Shown one piece after another: positions 34,805 to 45,211 of a DNA stretch of 64,000 nt. Origin of the DNA: Coix lacryma-jobi var. lacryma-jobi (taxonomy: Eukaryota > Streptophyta > Magnoliopsida > Poales > Poaceae); contig CM019823.1 of the NCBI GenBank assembly GCA_009763385.1, positions 25,821,668 through 25,885,667 of the forward strand. Reading direction: 5' to 3'. The notes under the pieces were generated by a model that searched no databases, was not told the origin of the DNA, and saw only the letters and a list, made by a program, of their open reading frames with translations. The stretch's first letter is position 1; every line of letters starts with the position of its first letter. Both the position numbers and the translations under genes were made by a program.

Positions 34805-35096
34805 GTATATAACTACTATATATGACTATATGAGTCACAATAAATATAAAAAGAGGGCCAGTAGACATACCTGATTGCTAGCTGGCTTACTCTTTCATGT
34901 TCCTAGCTCCTGCAAAACATTTTGACAACTAGTTAGTTAGTAAATTAGTCAATAGACAGCTAGCTGTTCATAAAAAAATAATAGAGAACACTAGACTTAT
35001 CTGGATGATTTCAGCAGCCTCCCATCCATGAGCACACCATATCAGCAGTTGGTAATTACAATACAAGTGGATAGGATAGTAATACAAGTGCACAAC
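34559..35096. other. Interior of element B, 3' side, with (TA)n
   Basis: Noncoding. It holds repeated CGCCTAGGCGC-like words (34680-34760) and an uninterrupted TA run at about 34773-34802. ACAAC at 35092-35096 is the left target duplication of element C. Confidence 0.7.
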
Positions 35097-35554
35097 TGTC
35101 ATACGCCTAATGACACCTAATGGGCTGTATGGGCCAGCAGGGCACCTATTGGGCCCATGGGTCGGCGCTCAGGCTGCCGCTGCCTTGCAGCCGGTGCACA
35201 GGCAGCCGCCGCCGCCGTCGCCGCAAAAGGATCCAATTAGAAATAGATTAGAATAGAGGGTAGAATAAGAAAATAGACAGGATTACTTCGGATGCAAGTC
35301 TTCTCTGGACTATAAATATAGAGGCATTGCACCCCTTTGAGATCAATAAGAAAAAGGCCGAAAGGCTTATTCTAGCTCTCCGCTCTCCAGCCCTAAACCC
35401 TAGTTGCCTCCTGGCCCTCGCCGCCGCCCTTGCCCCTACCCTCGCGCATGCAGCAGCAGCAAACAGCAGGGCCGCCGCCGCCCTTGCTCCCTGCGCGGCA
35501 GCCCTAGGCGTCGCCTAGCCGCCGGCCACCTGCCTCCCCACCTCGCGCCTTACA
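35097..35554 (+). repeat. 5' LTR of element C, 458 bp
   Basis: It starts TGTCATACGCC and ends CGCCTTACA. A TATA box (CTATAAATATAG) is at 35310-35321; the 3' LTR has CTATAAGTATAG at the same place. Confidence 0.88.
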
Positions 35555-35612
35555 CCTGGTATCGCGAGACCAATCGATCCATGGCTGCCACCACCCCTAC
35601 CATCGCGGAACT

Positions 35613-36026
35613 TGTTAGTCGCTGGATCCTTGCTCTTGGAGATAGCAAGATCCTAACTCTCATCGAGAGGATGACACTTCGAGATGGGGCAATTTTCTGG
35701 GGTTTATTTCTCACACAATCTTACACAAGTGCCATACCAACCTAAGGGGCTGGGGTTACAAATATATAGGGCTGCTAGCCAGCCAAGCATATACTAATAT
35801 GCTGTCCTAGATGCTAGTCAAGATGTTGTCCTGAAAAGGCAGCAGAACTACCATGCAGATGCTGTCCTAAAAGTGGTCAAGATGCTGTCCTTAACCACCA
35901 TGCAGATGCTGTCCTAAAGATGCTAACAACCAGTCAATATGCTGTCCTTGAGGGGCAGCAATACCACCAATGCAGCATGTGCTGCAGCCTCCCACAATGG
36001 CAGCCAACGCAGAGACCTATCCATTA
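35613..36026 (-). repeat. 3' LTR of element D, 414 bp
   Basis: Contains several ATGCTGTCCT words in direct repetition. It is longer than the 5' LTR by a segment of about 37 bp around 35775-35815. Confidence 0.9.
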
Positions 36027-36034
36027 TTCTCCCC

Positions 36035-39000
36035 CTAAGTCTTGTGTGGCTCCTTGCGAGGAATCTGAACCATCCCAATCCTGGTGCGAAGCTCCTGGAA
36101 CTTGACTCGCCCAAGAGACTTGGTCAGGAAGTCGGCGAGCTGGTCTTGGGTGTTGATGTAGTTGGCCCGGACACTCCCCTCATCCAGGCAGCTCCTGATG
36201 AAGTGATATCTCACCCGGATGTGCTTGCTGCGCTCATGGAAGACGGGGTTCTTCGCCAAGGCCAAGGCGGACTTGCTGTCCACCCTGAGCTCCACTGCCT
36301 CCGCGTCTCTGCCAAGGAGATCGCCAAGCAGCCGAGCCAGCCACAGAGCCTGAGTAGAAGCGGTAGTGGCTGCGATGTACTCTGCCTCGCAGCTGGACAG
36401 AGCCACCACCTGCTGTTTGACCGACTGCCAGCTGATCGGACACTTGCCGAGGAAGAACAGCGTCCCACTGGTGCTCTTGCTCGTGTCGATGTCGCCGGCG
36501 TGGTCGCTGTCGCTGTACCCGATGAAGTGCGCCGCGCCGGGGCACCTCGGGTAGTGCAAACCGTAGTCAGAGGTGCCCGCGACGTAGCGGAGGATCCTCT
36601 TCACGGCCTGCTGGTGCTCCGTCGTTGGTCGCTGCATGAACCGGCTCACGTAGCCAACGGCGAAAGCCAGGTCCGGTCGCGTGTGGACAAGGTAGCGAAG
36701 GCTGCCCACAATGCGCCGGTACTGTGTCGCGTCCACCTCCTCCGCCGTACTCTCACGACTCAGCTTCAGCCTCTCCTCCATAGGAGTGTGGGCTGGGTTG
36801 CAGTCGGTGAGGCCGCCTAGCTCCACGATGCGCTTGGCATAGGCGGTCTGGCGAAGAGAAATGCCAGAGCAGTCCTGGTGGACCTCGATCCCGAGATAGA
36901 AGGAGAGGAGCCCGAGGTCGCTCATCTGAAAGGTGGCCTTCATCTCCTCCTTGAATGCCTCGATCTCCTTCTCCTTGGAACCGGTGATCACAAGGTCGTC
37001 GACGTAGACGCCTACTAGCAGGGCATTGTCTCCGTTGCCCCGCCGGTAGACTGCAGCCTCGTGAGCACTCTGCTGGAACCCCATTTGCCTGAGAGTGGAG
37101 TCCAGCTTGGCGTTCCAAGCTCGAGGTGCCTGCCGCAAGCCGTAGAGGGCCTTGCGCAGGCGGAGAACCTTGTTCTCTTTGCCGGGGATAACGAATCCCG
37201 GCGGCTGGCGGATGTAGACCTCCTCCTTCAAGTCGCCGTTGAGAAAGGCAGACTTGACATCCATGTGATGGACGCTCCAACCCTCCTGGGCTGCGAGGGC
37301 GAGGAGGAGACGCACGGACTCCATCCGTGCAACAGGCGCGAAGGCGTCGTCGAAGTCGACTCCCTCCTGTTGGAGGAAGCCACGCGCCACCAAGCGCGCC
37401 TTGTGCTTGATCACTTCGCCGGCCTCGTCCTTCTTGAGCTTGAAGACCCACTTGAGAGAGATGGCGTGGTGGCCGGCCGGAAGATCAGCCAACTCCCACG
37501 TCTTGTTCCGCTTGACGGCATCCATCTCCTGCTCCATCGCGGCACGCCATGCCGCGTCTCTGTCCGCCTCGGCGAAAGAACGAGGCTCGCCGTCGTCCTG
37601 TGCGAGGTGTAGCTCGGCCTCGAAGTCGCGCTGCGCCAGTCCAGGGACCGGCTGCTCGCCGAAGAGGTCGTCCACAGTACGGTAGCGCAAAGGCTCGCCG
37701 TCGTGGTAGGCGTCGATGCGGTCCTCGTCGTTGGACAGCGGAGTGGCGAACTCCACCGTGCGCTCCTCGTCGTGGACCGAAGCTGCTGGCGCCGAGCCTG
37801 AAGATGTTGGCGCCGGTGTAGGGGATCGAGGTGTAGCCGGCGATGTCGGTGAACCCGTCGAAACCCGTGGACTCGCCGGGGCTGGTGTCGAGCGAGGTGG
37901 TGGTGTAGGTGAGCTCGATGAAGACGAGCTGCTAGCTCCCACCTCCTCCTCGAAGTGGACGTAGTCGACGACGAAATCGCTGGTCGTCGGAGTCGAGCCG
38001 TCATCCACCATCTTGCCCCACGTCCAGCCTCGGCCTTCGTCGAACACGACGTCACGCGTGGTGCGCACACGCCGTGTTACAGGGTCGAGGACGCGATAGG
38101 CCTTGGCGCCCTCCGCGTAGCCTATGAAGACCCCTGGTGTGCTCCGGTCATCGAGCTTGCCGACGTGGTTGAGCTCCTTGACGAAGGCCAGGCAGCCAAA
38201 GACGCGGAGGTGGCTCACCGCGGGCTTGCGCCCATGCCATGCCTCGTATGGCGTCTTGTCATCAAGGGCCTTGGTGGGGGAGCAGTTGAGCAAGTGAACG
38301 GCAGTCATCACCGCCTCACCCCAGTAGATCGCCGGCATCCCTCTCTGCTTGAGGAGGGCGCGGGCAGTGGCCACCACCGTCTGGTTGCGGCGCTCGACGA
38401 CGCCGTTTTGCTGTGGGGTGTACGGCGCGGAGAAGTGGCGGTGGATCCCCTTGTCGGCACAGTACGCCGCAAACTCGGCCGCCGTGAACTCGCCGCCGTT
38501 GTCCGTGCGTAGGACACGAAGCTTGCGGCCGCACTCCGCCTCTGCAGCAGCTTGAAGGCGCTTGATGGCGTCTGCTGCGGCTGCCTTGGTGTCGAGCAGG
38601 ACAGCCCACATGTAGCGGGACACGTCGTCGACGAGGAGGAGGAAGTAGCGCCGGCCTCCAGGAGTAGCCGGAGTCACGGGGCCACAGAGGTCACCGTGCA
38701 CGAGCTCCAGCTTTTCCTTGGCTCGGAAGCTCGCCTGGCGAGGAAAGGGGAGCCGCCGCAACTTGGTGAGGACGCAGGTGTCGCAAAACTGCTCCACGTG
38801 GTCGACGTGCGGCATGCCTCGCACCATCTCCTTGCTGCCGAGCTGCCTCAGGGCCTCAAAGTTGAGGTGCCCAAAGCGCTCGTGCCACCGCCAGGCGTCG
38901 TCGTCGCGGCGGGCTGCAAGGCAAAGAGGTTGCCCCACCTGCGCATGAAGGATGTAGAGGCGGTTGCTCCTGTTGACCTTGGCGAGGAGCCGCCGCCGCC

Positions 39001-40495
39001 GATCCCAGATGCGCAGCACCCCGCGTTCGATCTCCACGCGCGATCCATTCTCATCTAGTTGTCCCAAGCTGATGATGGAGTTCCGTAACGCGGGGATGTA
39101 GTAGACACCGGTGAGCACCCGGTGCTCGCCAGTCTTGGCGACGAAGACGACAGAGCCGGCGCCCTTGATCTCCACGGTGGAGGCGTCGCCGAACTTGACG
39201 GTGCCTCGGACGCTGGAGTCGAGCTCGGAGAAGAACTCCCGCCGCCCGGTCATGTGATGGGTGGCGCCGGTGTCGAGGCACCACCCATCCACCTTGCCGT
39301 TGCTGAGGCTGTCGCCGAGAAGGGCTTGTGCTTTCGGCTCGTCGAGGTGGAGGGAAGCTGTTGCGGCCGATGCCACTGGAGGTCGTTCGAGACTCGCATG
39401 AGCCATGAACAGACCCGGCTGTTCATCCTCCTCCGCCTGCGCGACGTGAGCCTGGCCGCGTCGTGGCTGTCGACAATCCTTGGCCCAATGGCCAAGCTTG
39501 CCGCAGTTGTGGCAAGGGTCGTCTCGTGTCGGCTTCTTGCCAGCTGCGCCACCCTGGGCGCCTGCACGATCATCACCCTCTGCACGTCCTCGCGCCCCTG
39601 CCTGGGCGTCTTTGCGCAGCTTGCCACGCTTGCCGCGCTTGCGGCCGCCTGTCGCGGAAGAAGGCTCCCCCTTCTTGTCGCCTTGGCCGGCAGCCCACTG
39701 CTCCCGAGTAAGGAGGAGCTTCCCGCCAATGGTGACGGGTCCCGGAAGGGGTTGTGGCTCATCAAGATCAACGACCTTGAGGCAACCCAACGCCTCCTCG
39801 ATAGTCGTCGTGGATAGATCCTGCATGGACTGCATCGGGCGAGCCATCTGCTTGTACTTCTCGGGGACAACGCGGAGGAGCTTATCCACAGCTCTCTCCT
39901 CGTTGTAGGTGTCGTCGCCGAACTGCACCAACTTCTGCCACAGGGTGTTGAGCCGGAGGGCAAAATCATCAATGTCCTCACCTGGCTTGAAGGCCAGGCT
40001 CTCCCACTCCTGGCGAAGTGCTTGCAGTGTAGACTTGCGGGCGCGTTCGCTGCCGATGCGTGCTGCAGCGATGGCGTCCCAAGCCTCTTTGGCAGTCCGC
40101 TTGCTGGTAAGCGAGAACTGCATCTCGGGCGGGACTGCAGCGATGAGAGCGTCCAGCGCCCGTCGATCCTGGTCGTAGTCGACGTCGCCGTAGTGGACTG
40201 CATCCCACATATGCCGCACCTGGAGCCTCACCCTCATCACCGCAGTCCACTCGACGTAGTTGGTTTTGGTGAGGGAAGGCCACCCGCCGCCGGAGCCAAC
40301 GTCCCTGACAACAGCAGCATGGTACTCGTGGTGACCACGGTACCGAACCGGGGAGAGAGCCGCGCCGCCTGTGAAGGTCGCGCTCTCCTTCGACCCGTCT
40401 GCCGCCCTCATGTGCGCCTCCTCTAGGAGCGCCGCCGCCATGTACACCTCCAGGAGCACCGCCGGCGCGTCCGAGCCTGCCTGGGCTGCCACCAC
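36035..40495 (-). CDS. Copia gag-pol polyprotein of element D
   Basis: The uninterrupted frame of about 1486 codons includes: a gag core (YVEWTAVMRVRLQ); a CCHC knuckle CHNCGKLGHWAKDC (near 39476-39520); protease LDTGATHHM (39250-39276); integrase with HERFGHLN and CDTCVLTK, then HGDLCGP, RTDNGGEF and NGVVERRN (38900-38380); reverse transcriptase with YVDDLVI (36988-37012); and RNase H with SDSDHAGD (near 36500) and SSCEAEYIA (near 36380). All catalytic motifs are present. The frame has no ATG at its left limit (the first codon there is GTG; the first ATG is 18 codons in). A separate frame upstream (40823-40530) looks like the true gag N-terminus, so a one-base shift near 40530 probably separates them. 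Otherwise it looks functional. Confidence 0.92.
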   Translation of the reverse strand: MVAAQAGSDAPAVLLEVYMAAALLEEAHMRAADGSKESATFTGGAALSPVRYRGHHEYHAAVVRDVGSGGGWPSLTKTNYVEWTAVMRVRLQVRHMWDAVHYGDVDYDQDRRALDALIAAVPPEMQFSLTSKRTAKEAWDAIAAARIGSERARKSTLQALRQEWESLAFKPGEDIDDFALRLNTLWQKLVQFGDDTYNEERAVDKLLRVVPEKYKQMARPMQSMQDLSTTTIEEALGCLKVVDLDEPQPLPGPVTIGGKLLLTREQWAAGQGDKKGEPSSATGGRKRGKRGKLRKDAQAGARGRAEGDDRAGAQGGAAGKKPTRDDPCHNCGKLGHWAKDCRQPRRGQAHVAQAEEDEQPGLFMAHASLERPPVASAATASLHLDEPKAQALLGDSLSNGKVDGWCLDTGATHHMTGRREFFSELDSSVRGTVKFGDASTVEIKGAGSVVFVAKTGEHRVLTGVYYIPALRNSIISLGQLDENGSRVEIERGVLRIWDRRRRLLAKVNRSNRLYILHAQVGQPLCLAARRDDDAWRWHERFGHLNFEALRQLGSKEMVRGMPHVDHVEQFCDTCVLTKLRRLPFPRQASFRAKEKLELVHGDLCGPVTPATPGGRRYFLLLVDDVSRYMWAVLLDTKAAAADAIKRLQAAAEAECGRKLRVLRTDNGGEFTAAEFAAYCADKGIHRHFSAPYTPQQNGVVERRNQTVVATARALLKQRGMPAIYWGEAVMTAVHLLNCSPTKALDDKTPYEAWHGRKPAVSHLRVFGCLAFVKELNHVGKLDDRSTPGVFIGYAEGAKAYRVLDPVTRRVRTTRDVVFDEGRGWTWGKMVDDGSTPTTSDFVVDYVHFEEEVGASSSSSSSSPTPPPRSTPAPASPRVSTGSPTSPATPRSPTPAPTSSGSAPAASVHDEERTVEFATPLSNDEDRIDAYHDGEPLRYRTVDDLFGEQPVPGLAQRDFEAELHLAQDDGEPRSFAEADRDAAWRAAMEQEMDAVKRNKTWELADLPAGHHAISLKWVFKLKKDEAGEVIKHKARLVARGFLQQEGVDFDDAFAPVARMESVRLLLALAAQEGWSVHHMDVKSAFLNGDLKEEVYIRQPPGFVIPGKENKVLRLRKALYGLRQAPRAWNAKLDSTLRQMGFQQSAHEAAVYRRGNGDNALLVGVYVDDLVITGSKEKEIEAFKEEMKATFQMSDLGLLSFYLGIEVHQDCSGISLRQTAYAKRIVELGGLTDCNPAHTPMEERLKLSRESTAEEVDATQYRRIVGSLRYLVHTRPDLAFAVGYVSRFMQRPTTEHQQAVKRILRYVAGTSDYGLHYPRCPGAAHFIGYSDSDHAGDIDTSKSTSGTLFFLGKCPISWQSVKQQVVALSSCEAEYIAATTASTQALWLARLLGDLLGRDAEAVELRVDSKSALALAKNPVFHERSKHIRVRYHFIRSCLDEGSVRANYINTQDQLADFLTKSLGRVKFQELRTRIGMVQIPRKEPHKT

Positions 40496-40529
40496 GCTCG
40501 TGAGCGTGCGCGGCTGCCCACTGCGCCAC

Positions 40530-40823
40530 TCGCCCTCGCCCGGCCTCCCTCTCCAACAGCTCGAGGTCCGCGTCGGCGCTGTCTTCAGCGGAGATGGAGC
40601 TGCTGTTGCTGCCGCGCAGGACCTCTACCTTTGCTGCTGCAGCACGCGCTGCATCCACAGCTGCTGCTGCCTCCACCTCCGCCGCTGCCAGCCTCGACGC
40701 CCTCTCTGCTGCAGCAGCAGCCTGTGCTGCTGCTCGCTCGCGTCCCTCTGCCGCGGCGAGGTCGGCCTGCTGCCGCCGCTGCATGCTCGAGGTGACCGAG
40801 CGCTGAGAGTGTCCTGCGGACAT
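40530..40823 (-). pseudogene. Gag N-terminus of element D, out of frame with the rest
   Basis: It starts with ATG at 40823, about 180 bases after the primer-binding site. It encodes an alanine- and glutamate-rich, probably coiled-coil segment (MSAGHSQRSVTSS..., LEREAGRG) typical of the N-terminus of this copia group. It then runs into a different frame, while the neighbouring long frame picks up the gag core. One indel near 40530 would account for this. The alternative is a sequence or assembly error. Confidence 0.6.
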
Positions 40824-41000
40824 GGCGCACTACCGGAGGGCTGCTGCGTGGAGTGCTTGCTGCTTCTGAAGAGCTGCTGCTCGTCTGCACAGCGGAGGAA
40901 CGGTGAGCAGAGGCAGCCGGAGCTGCTGCTGCTCGCTGCAAGGCTGCGAGTGGGGCTGGTGAGGAAGTTGAGCAGGAGATGCTTAGGCTACAGGATAATT

Positions 41001-41014
41001 TGGCTCTGATACCA
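41001..41014 (-). other. Primer-binding site of element D
   Basis: The minus strand reads GTGGTATCAGAGCC next to the LTR. This is the common initiator-tRNA-Met-complementary site. Confidence 0.85.
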
Positions 41015-41016
41015 CT

Positions 41017-41393
41017 TGTTAGTCGCTGGATCCTTGCTCTTGGAGATAGCAAGATCCTAACTCTCATCGAGAGGATGACACTTCGAGATGGGGCAATTTT
41101 CTGGGGTTTATTTCTCACACAATCTTACACAAGTGCCATACCAACCTAAGGGGCTGGAGTTACAAATATACAGGGCTGCTAGCGTCAAGATGCTGTCCTG
41201 AAAAGGCAGCAGAACTACCATGCAGATGCTGTTCTAAAAGTGGTCAAGATGCTGTCCTTAACCACCATGCAGATGCTGTCCTAAAGATGCTAACAACCAG
41301 TCAATATGCTGTCCTTGAGGGGCAGCAATACCACCAATGCAGCATGTGCTGCAGCCTCCCACAATGGCAGCCAACGCAGAGACTTATCCATCA
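41017..41393 (-). repeat. 5' LTR of element D, 377 bp
   Basis: The minus strand starts TGATGGATAAG and ends GACTAACA. It is nearly identical to the 3' LTR apart from about six substitutions and one indel. Confidence 0.9.
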
Positions 41394-44034
41394 GAACTGC
41401 TCCAGAACTTCGCCGATGAAATCAGCAAACAGTTCGATAAGGCTGATCTACAGCTGTGCCAAGTGGACAAACGCCTCCGCAACATCGAGCACGCACGTCT
41501 ACGCAACACCGCCAACATCTTCGTCATCCACAACAGATTGGATCAGCAAGAGGCCATCAACGACCTCGAGGCGGAGACAAAGCGTCATGATCAATGCCGG
41601 CAAATCCTACCTCGACGAGAAGTTGAAGGAACCGCAGACTTCTACTACAACGAAAATCATCACGGCTGTCTCCATCAACCTAAACACCTTGGACAGCAAG
41701 GGTGTACCTCCACGACAGCAGCCAACAGCACCTCCGTCGCAGGCGCCCATCCCGGCGACCCACTCTTCATCGCCACCATTGTCCCACGTCCGTCTGCCGG
41801 CTTCTCCAGCATCAACGCTCCCACGATCGTCGCCTAACACACCGATTGTAAACAAGGAGGACGTTGACGAGCGTGCTTTCCAGCAGCACCACCAGCAGGA
41901 GAAGGATTCGTCCCCTCCTAGGGCACAACGGACGCCCCCACCGCCAACAGCACAGGCGCCCATCGCTCAGCTGAAGAACACGTTCAACGACGAGTTCTTC
42001 GCTCGCCTCGACAACGAATCTCCTCCGATCAACGACATCAGGACTCTCACCGTGATCAACAACAACAACAACGACAACCCGCCGCTCCCCAACGCAGATT
42101 CAATCATCAACTTCGATGCGACGAACGCCACCAGATTGGATTTGGCGGTTGCCATCGACAAAACTACCATGGAGAAACAACAGGTTCGGCTTGTTACCGT
42201 CAAGAATTCCGTCACTAAAACAATGGAGGGATCCCTCTCGTCTGGCACCGCAGAAATCGTCGCCATCAACAACCCTGCCAACAGCAGCGACGTCGTCAGC
42301 GAGAAATACATGGACCTCCAGGCAACAGATCTGATCCAGCCGGAGAACAAGGGAGACGTCGTATCCAACAACTCCGTCAACACCGACATTCAGATCTCCA
42401 CAGATCAACAGGAAGATGCCAACAACTTCACCGCCGAGACGAAACAGATCGATCCTTCGGGCGACATTCCATCCGCGGCCAAGGAGAAATTCAATATCTA
42501 CAACTGCGACAAAAGGTTCGATGCGTTACTTGATCTACAAAATTTTCCAATAACAGATCTATTTGAATCAGAGATCACTACTCCGGAGATCGCATCACAA
42601 GGAGGAGCACCACCAATATCAACACCCTCGCTAGAACATCCTCAACCAAAGGCAGATCCAAAACTGTCGTTGGCTGAAATTCCCACAACCGCAACGACAT
42701 AGCCAGCAACACCAACACTGACAATGGTGACAATCACCTTCAGCAACGTCAGCGACCTCGCCATTGAGACGAGGCAGATTATGATCTGAACAAGCAAGTC
42801 TCACTTCAACACTAAGATGGCCGATCCCCAGTCTTGCTGTGTTCCGGAGATCATCTCGCAGGTGTCAACCACTTTGTTCATGGCACCATCGCTCCCAACA
42901 TCAACTCTACCAATCCGGGACGAGCGCAACATCACCACAATAGCAACCCAACTGCTAGGGCCGTAGGCGCCCTTGGAAAACTAGCAGCAACAACTCCTCA
43001 GGTTCAACCCGCAGATCAGCACCGACAACAGCAACAAACCTAGGATGCCTGACGCTGACAACAACTTGAACAATGACGGCATCGACGACACCAACAAGGT
43101 TCTCAGTCGATTGGTAAGGACATGCCATGACCTTTCCGATGGATGCACCGATTTCCCGTTGTTACCAGATCTATGGGAGGACTACGTGCCAGCAGCTACA
43201 GCAGAACCTTCAAAGGTATTGACCTCAACATACATGCCAATATCATCGCACAACCACTGCAATTGGCAGCAACAGGACCTTCACCAACCCCCAAACGACA
43301 CTACAACAAGCTGTGCTTCCCCACGACCGACAACATGACAAGCCAACCGTCATGGATCAATGGCTACAGAATCTTCAAAAACAAGACACCATCAACAACA
43401 TCGGCATTAACGAGCACTTCGACCGGCTAAATCAAAGTGACCCGATGGATAAGAAACAACAGATCCGCAACTACATCACCTCTGACGAGCAATGCATCCG
43501 TGACTTTTGCCCTTCGCTACTCACACCGCAGCTAGTGACTTCGATCCTCCCCGACATGGCAACATCAGTGACAACACCAGCAACTTCAACGACAATGCTT
43601 CAACGGCACCTGCGGTAACCATCATGGCGCTACTTCCACTACAACTCGTCATTCCTCGACAGACTACCCTGACATTCGACGACTCAATAGATCTATCACC
43701 AGGACTCTATAAACTCCAACATATGACAGAAGAGCAGCGAATGAGGTATGCAGCTCTTCATCTTACAGGAGCAACACAACGTGGGTACATCCGCATGGCG
43801 AAGGATGCACCAATGGACGGAGGTGCGTTCTTCAACCGGTTTCTCTTCCACGAGTTTGGCTCCTTCATCCGCACCAACAACACAGCTACTGGAAAATCGA
43901 CAACAACACACTTTCCATCAACAACATTAGTCTTCTTCAACAACAACGGCCAACAATTCCTCTTCGGCAACGACATCTACGCCTGGCTAATATTTCAGCA
44001 CGTGGACGCGCTGATCGGCGAAGGGGGGGAGAGA

Positions 44035-44487
44035 TGTCATACGCCTAATGACACCTAATGGGCTGGACGGGCCAGCAGGGCACCTATTGGGCCCATGGGT
44101 CGGCGCTCAGGCCGCCGCCGCCTTCCAGCTGGCGCACATGCAGCCACCGCCGCCGTCGTCGCCGCAAAAAGATCCAATTAGAAATAGATTAGAATAGAGG
44201 GTAGAATAAGAAAATAGACAGGATTACTTCGGATGCAAGTCTTCTCTGGACTATAAGTATAGAGGCATTGTACCCCTTTGAGATCAATAAGCAAAAGGCC
44301 GAAAGGCTTATTCTAGCTCTCAGCTCTCTAGCCCTAAACCCTAGCTGCCTCCCGGCAGTCGCCGCCGCTGCCCTTGCCCCTACCCTCGCGCGTGCAGCAG
44401 CAGCAAACAGTAGGGCCGCTGCCGCCCCTGCTCCCTGCGCGGCAGCCCTAGGTGCCGCCTAACTGCCTCCCCACCTCACGCCTTACA
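44035..44487 (+). repeat. 3' LTR of element C, 453 bp
   Basis: It starts TGTCATACGCC after the purine tract and ends CGCCTTACA, followed by ACAAC. Confidence 0.88.
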
Positions 44488-44492
44488 ACAAC

Positions 44493-45036
44493 ACAATTTA
44501 TAAATAAAGGACAACACAAGCTATAAATAAAGGACGGCGGTGGCGAGTCGACGACGAGCAGGACTGGCGGCGGTGAGTCGGGGAGGAGCAGGACCGGCGG
44601 CGGCGAGTCGGGGAGGAGCAGGGGAGGAGCAGGACCGACGACGGCGAGCTGGGGACGAGCAGGGGAGGAGCAGAGGAGAGCAGGACCGGCGGGGAGGAGG
44701 TCGTCCGGCGGGATTGGACCTCGTCCGGCGAATGAATGCAGGAGTGGACCGGCGGCCGTGCTCCCTTCTACTCCACCCGCGCCTGGTTGTCATGGCCACG
44801 CGGAAATCCCTCCCACGCTCCGATTTGGTGCGCCAAAATTGCCCGCCCTCGCGCTCCGCTCTTCTCGTGCGCCTATGCGCTGCGTCCGCGCTCGCCTAGC
44901 GCGCCTCCACGCCGCCTAGTGCCGCCTCCGCGCCGCCTAGCACCGCGAACCGCGACTATGCCCCTAGTCGCGGCGACGGGCTTCGCCCAATGACTATGCG
45001 GCTAGCCGAACTTTGCCTCTGGATTTGATACCATAT
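44493..45036. other. Interior of element B, 5' side
   Basis: Noncoding, GC-rich from 44540 on, with repeated GGCGAGTCGGGGAGGAGCAGG words (44570-44650) and CGCCTAG words near 44900. The primer-binding site is at its right end. Confidence 0.65.
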
Positions 45037-45114
45037 TAAGTTGCATCCACCAACCAATCTAACCCAAAAGTTTAAGATGATGGGAAGAGGTGGGCAATTC
45101 ACTTATACTCCAAA
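45037..45114 (-). repeat. 5' LTR of element B
   Basis: Pairs with 34480-34558. Its outermost bases have changed (TTTTGGAG instead of TGTTGGAG on the minus strand). Confidence 0.75.
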
Positions 45115-45119
45115 ATAAG

Positions 45120-45197
45120 TTCTCCAATTTCATCATATGGTATTTGAATTTGTTTTTCGATCCTTGCCAGAAAAAAGTTGACCTGATAGAATCCATA
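45120..45197 (-). mobile_element. 5' piece of the truncated LINE
   Basis: The minus strand encodes MDSIRSTFFWQG and MMKLENL. Joined across one copy of ATAAG to 28560 it continues directly with CLPKNFGGSG in the same frame, as in LINE reverse-transcriptase C-termini. This shows that everything between 28566 and 45114 was inserted into the LINE. Confidence 0.9.
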
Positions 45198-45211
45198 TGC
45201 TGGACACCATT

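Larger units (their letters stand above)
35613..41393 (-). mobile_element. Element D: nearly intact Ty1/copia retrotransposon
   Basis: It has LTRs at 35613-36026 (3') and 41017-41393 (5') and the target duplication GAACT (35608-35612 and 41394-41398). The primer-binding site TGGTATCAGAGCC lies at 41001-41014 and the purine tract AGGGGGAGAA at 36027-36037. A single long gag-pol frame lies between. By eye the LTRs differ at about six positions and one 37-bp indel, so the insertion is young. It is the innermost layer of the nest. Confidence 0.93.
35582..44058 (+). pseudogene. Gag-like ORF remnants of element C
   Basis: The frame begins at 35582 (MAATTPTIAEL), is cut by element D at 35612, and resumes after 41393 with LLQNFADEISKQFDKADLQL, a helical gag-like start. 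A frameshift near 41590 leads to a long low-complexity frame to 42702, rich in proline, asparagine and threonine. Further pieces follow, and at about 43690-43900 there is LQHMTEEQRMRYAALHLTG, which resembles the retrotransposon gag core. Protease and RT are absent. The element would have used proteins made by a relative. The frames are broken and the product is probably not made. Confidence 0.6.
35097..44487 (+). mobile_element. Element C: large non-autonomous LTR retrotransposon, split by element D
   Basis: LTRs at 35097-35554 and 44035-44487 are flanked by the target duplication ACAAC (35092-35096 and 44488-44492). The primer-binding region TGGTATCGCGAGACC lies at 35557-35571 and the purine tract AGGGGGGGAGAGA just before 44035. 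The interior (without D about 2.7 kb) has a gag-like trace but no protease, RT or integrase. By eye the two LTRs differ at about 30 positions in 450, so this element is clearly older than D. Confidence 0.85.
34480..45114 (-). mobile_element. Element B: TRIM-like retrotransposon with 79-bp LTRs, split by elements C and D
   Basis: The two LTRs (34480-34558 and 45037-45114) are about 90% alike. On the minus strand the 5' LTR is followed by TGGTATCAAATCC (primer-binding site, 45022-45033), and the 3' LTR is preceded by the purine tract GAGGGGGAA. The interior without insertions is about 1.08 kb (44493-45036 plus 34559-35096). It has no coding sequence. This is the structure of a terminal-repeat retrotransposon in miniature. 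It starts exactly at the end of element A; no 5-bp target duplication is visible. Confidence 0.75.

Noticed and set aside
37061..38512. Long plus-strand open frames opposite element D
   Set aside because: They are antisense shadows of the GC-rich copia pol frame; no domain was recognised.
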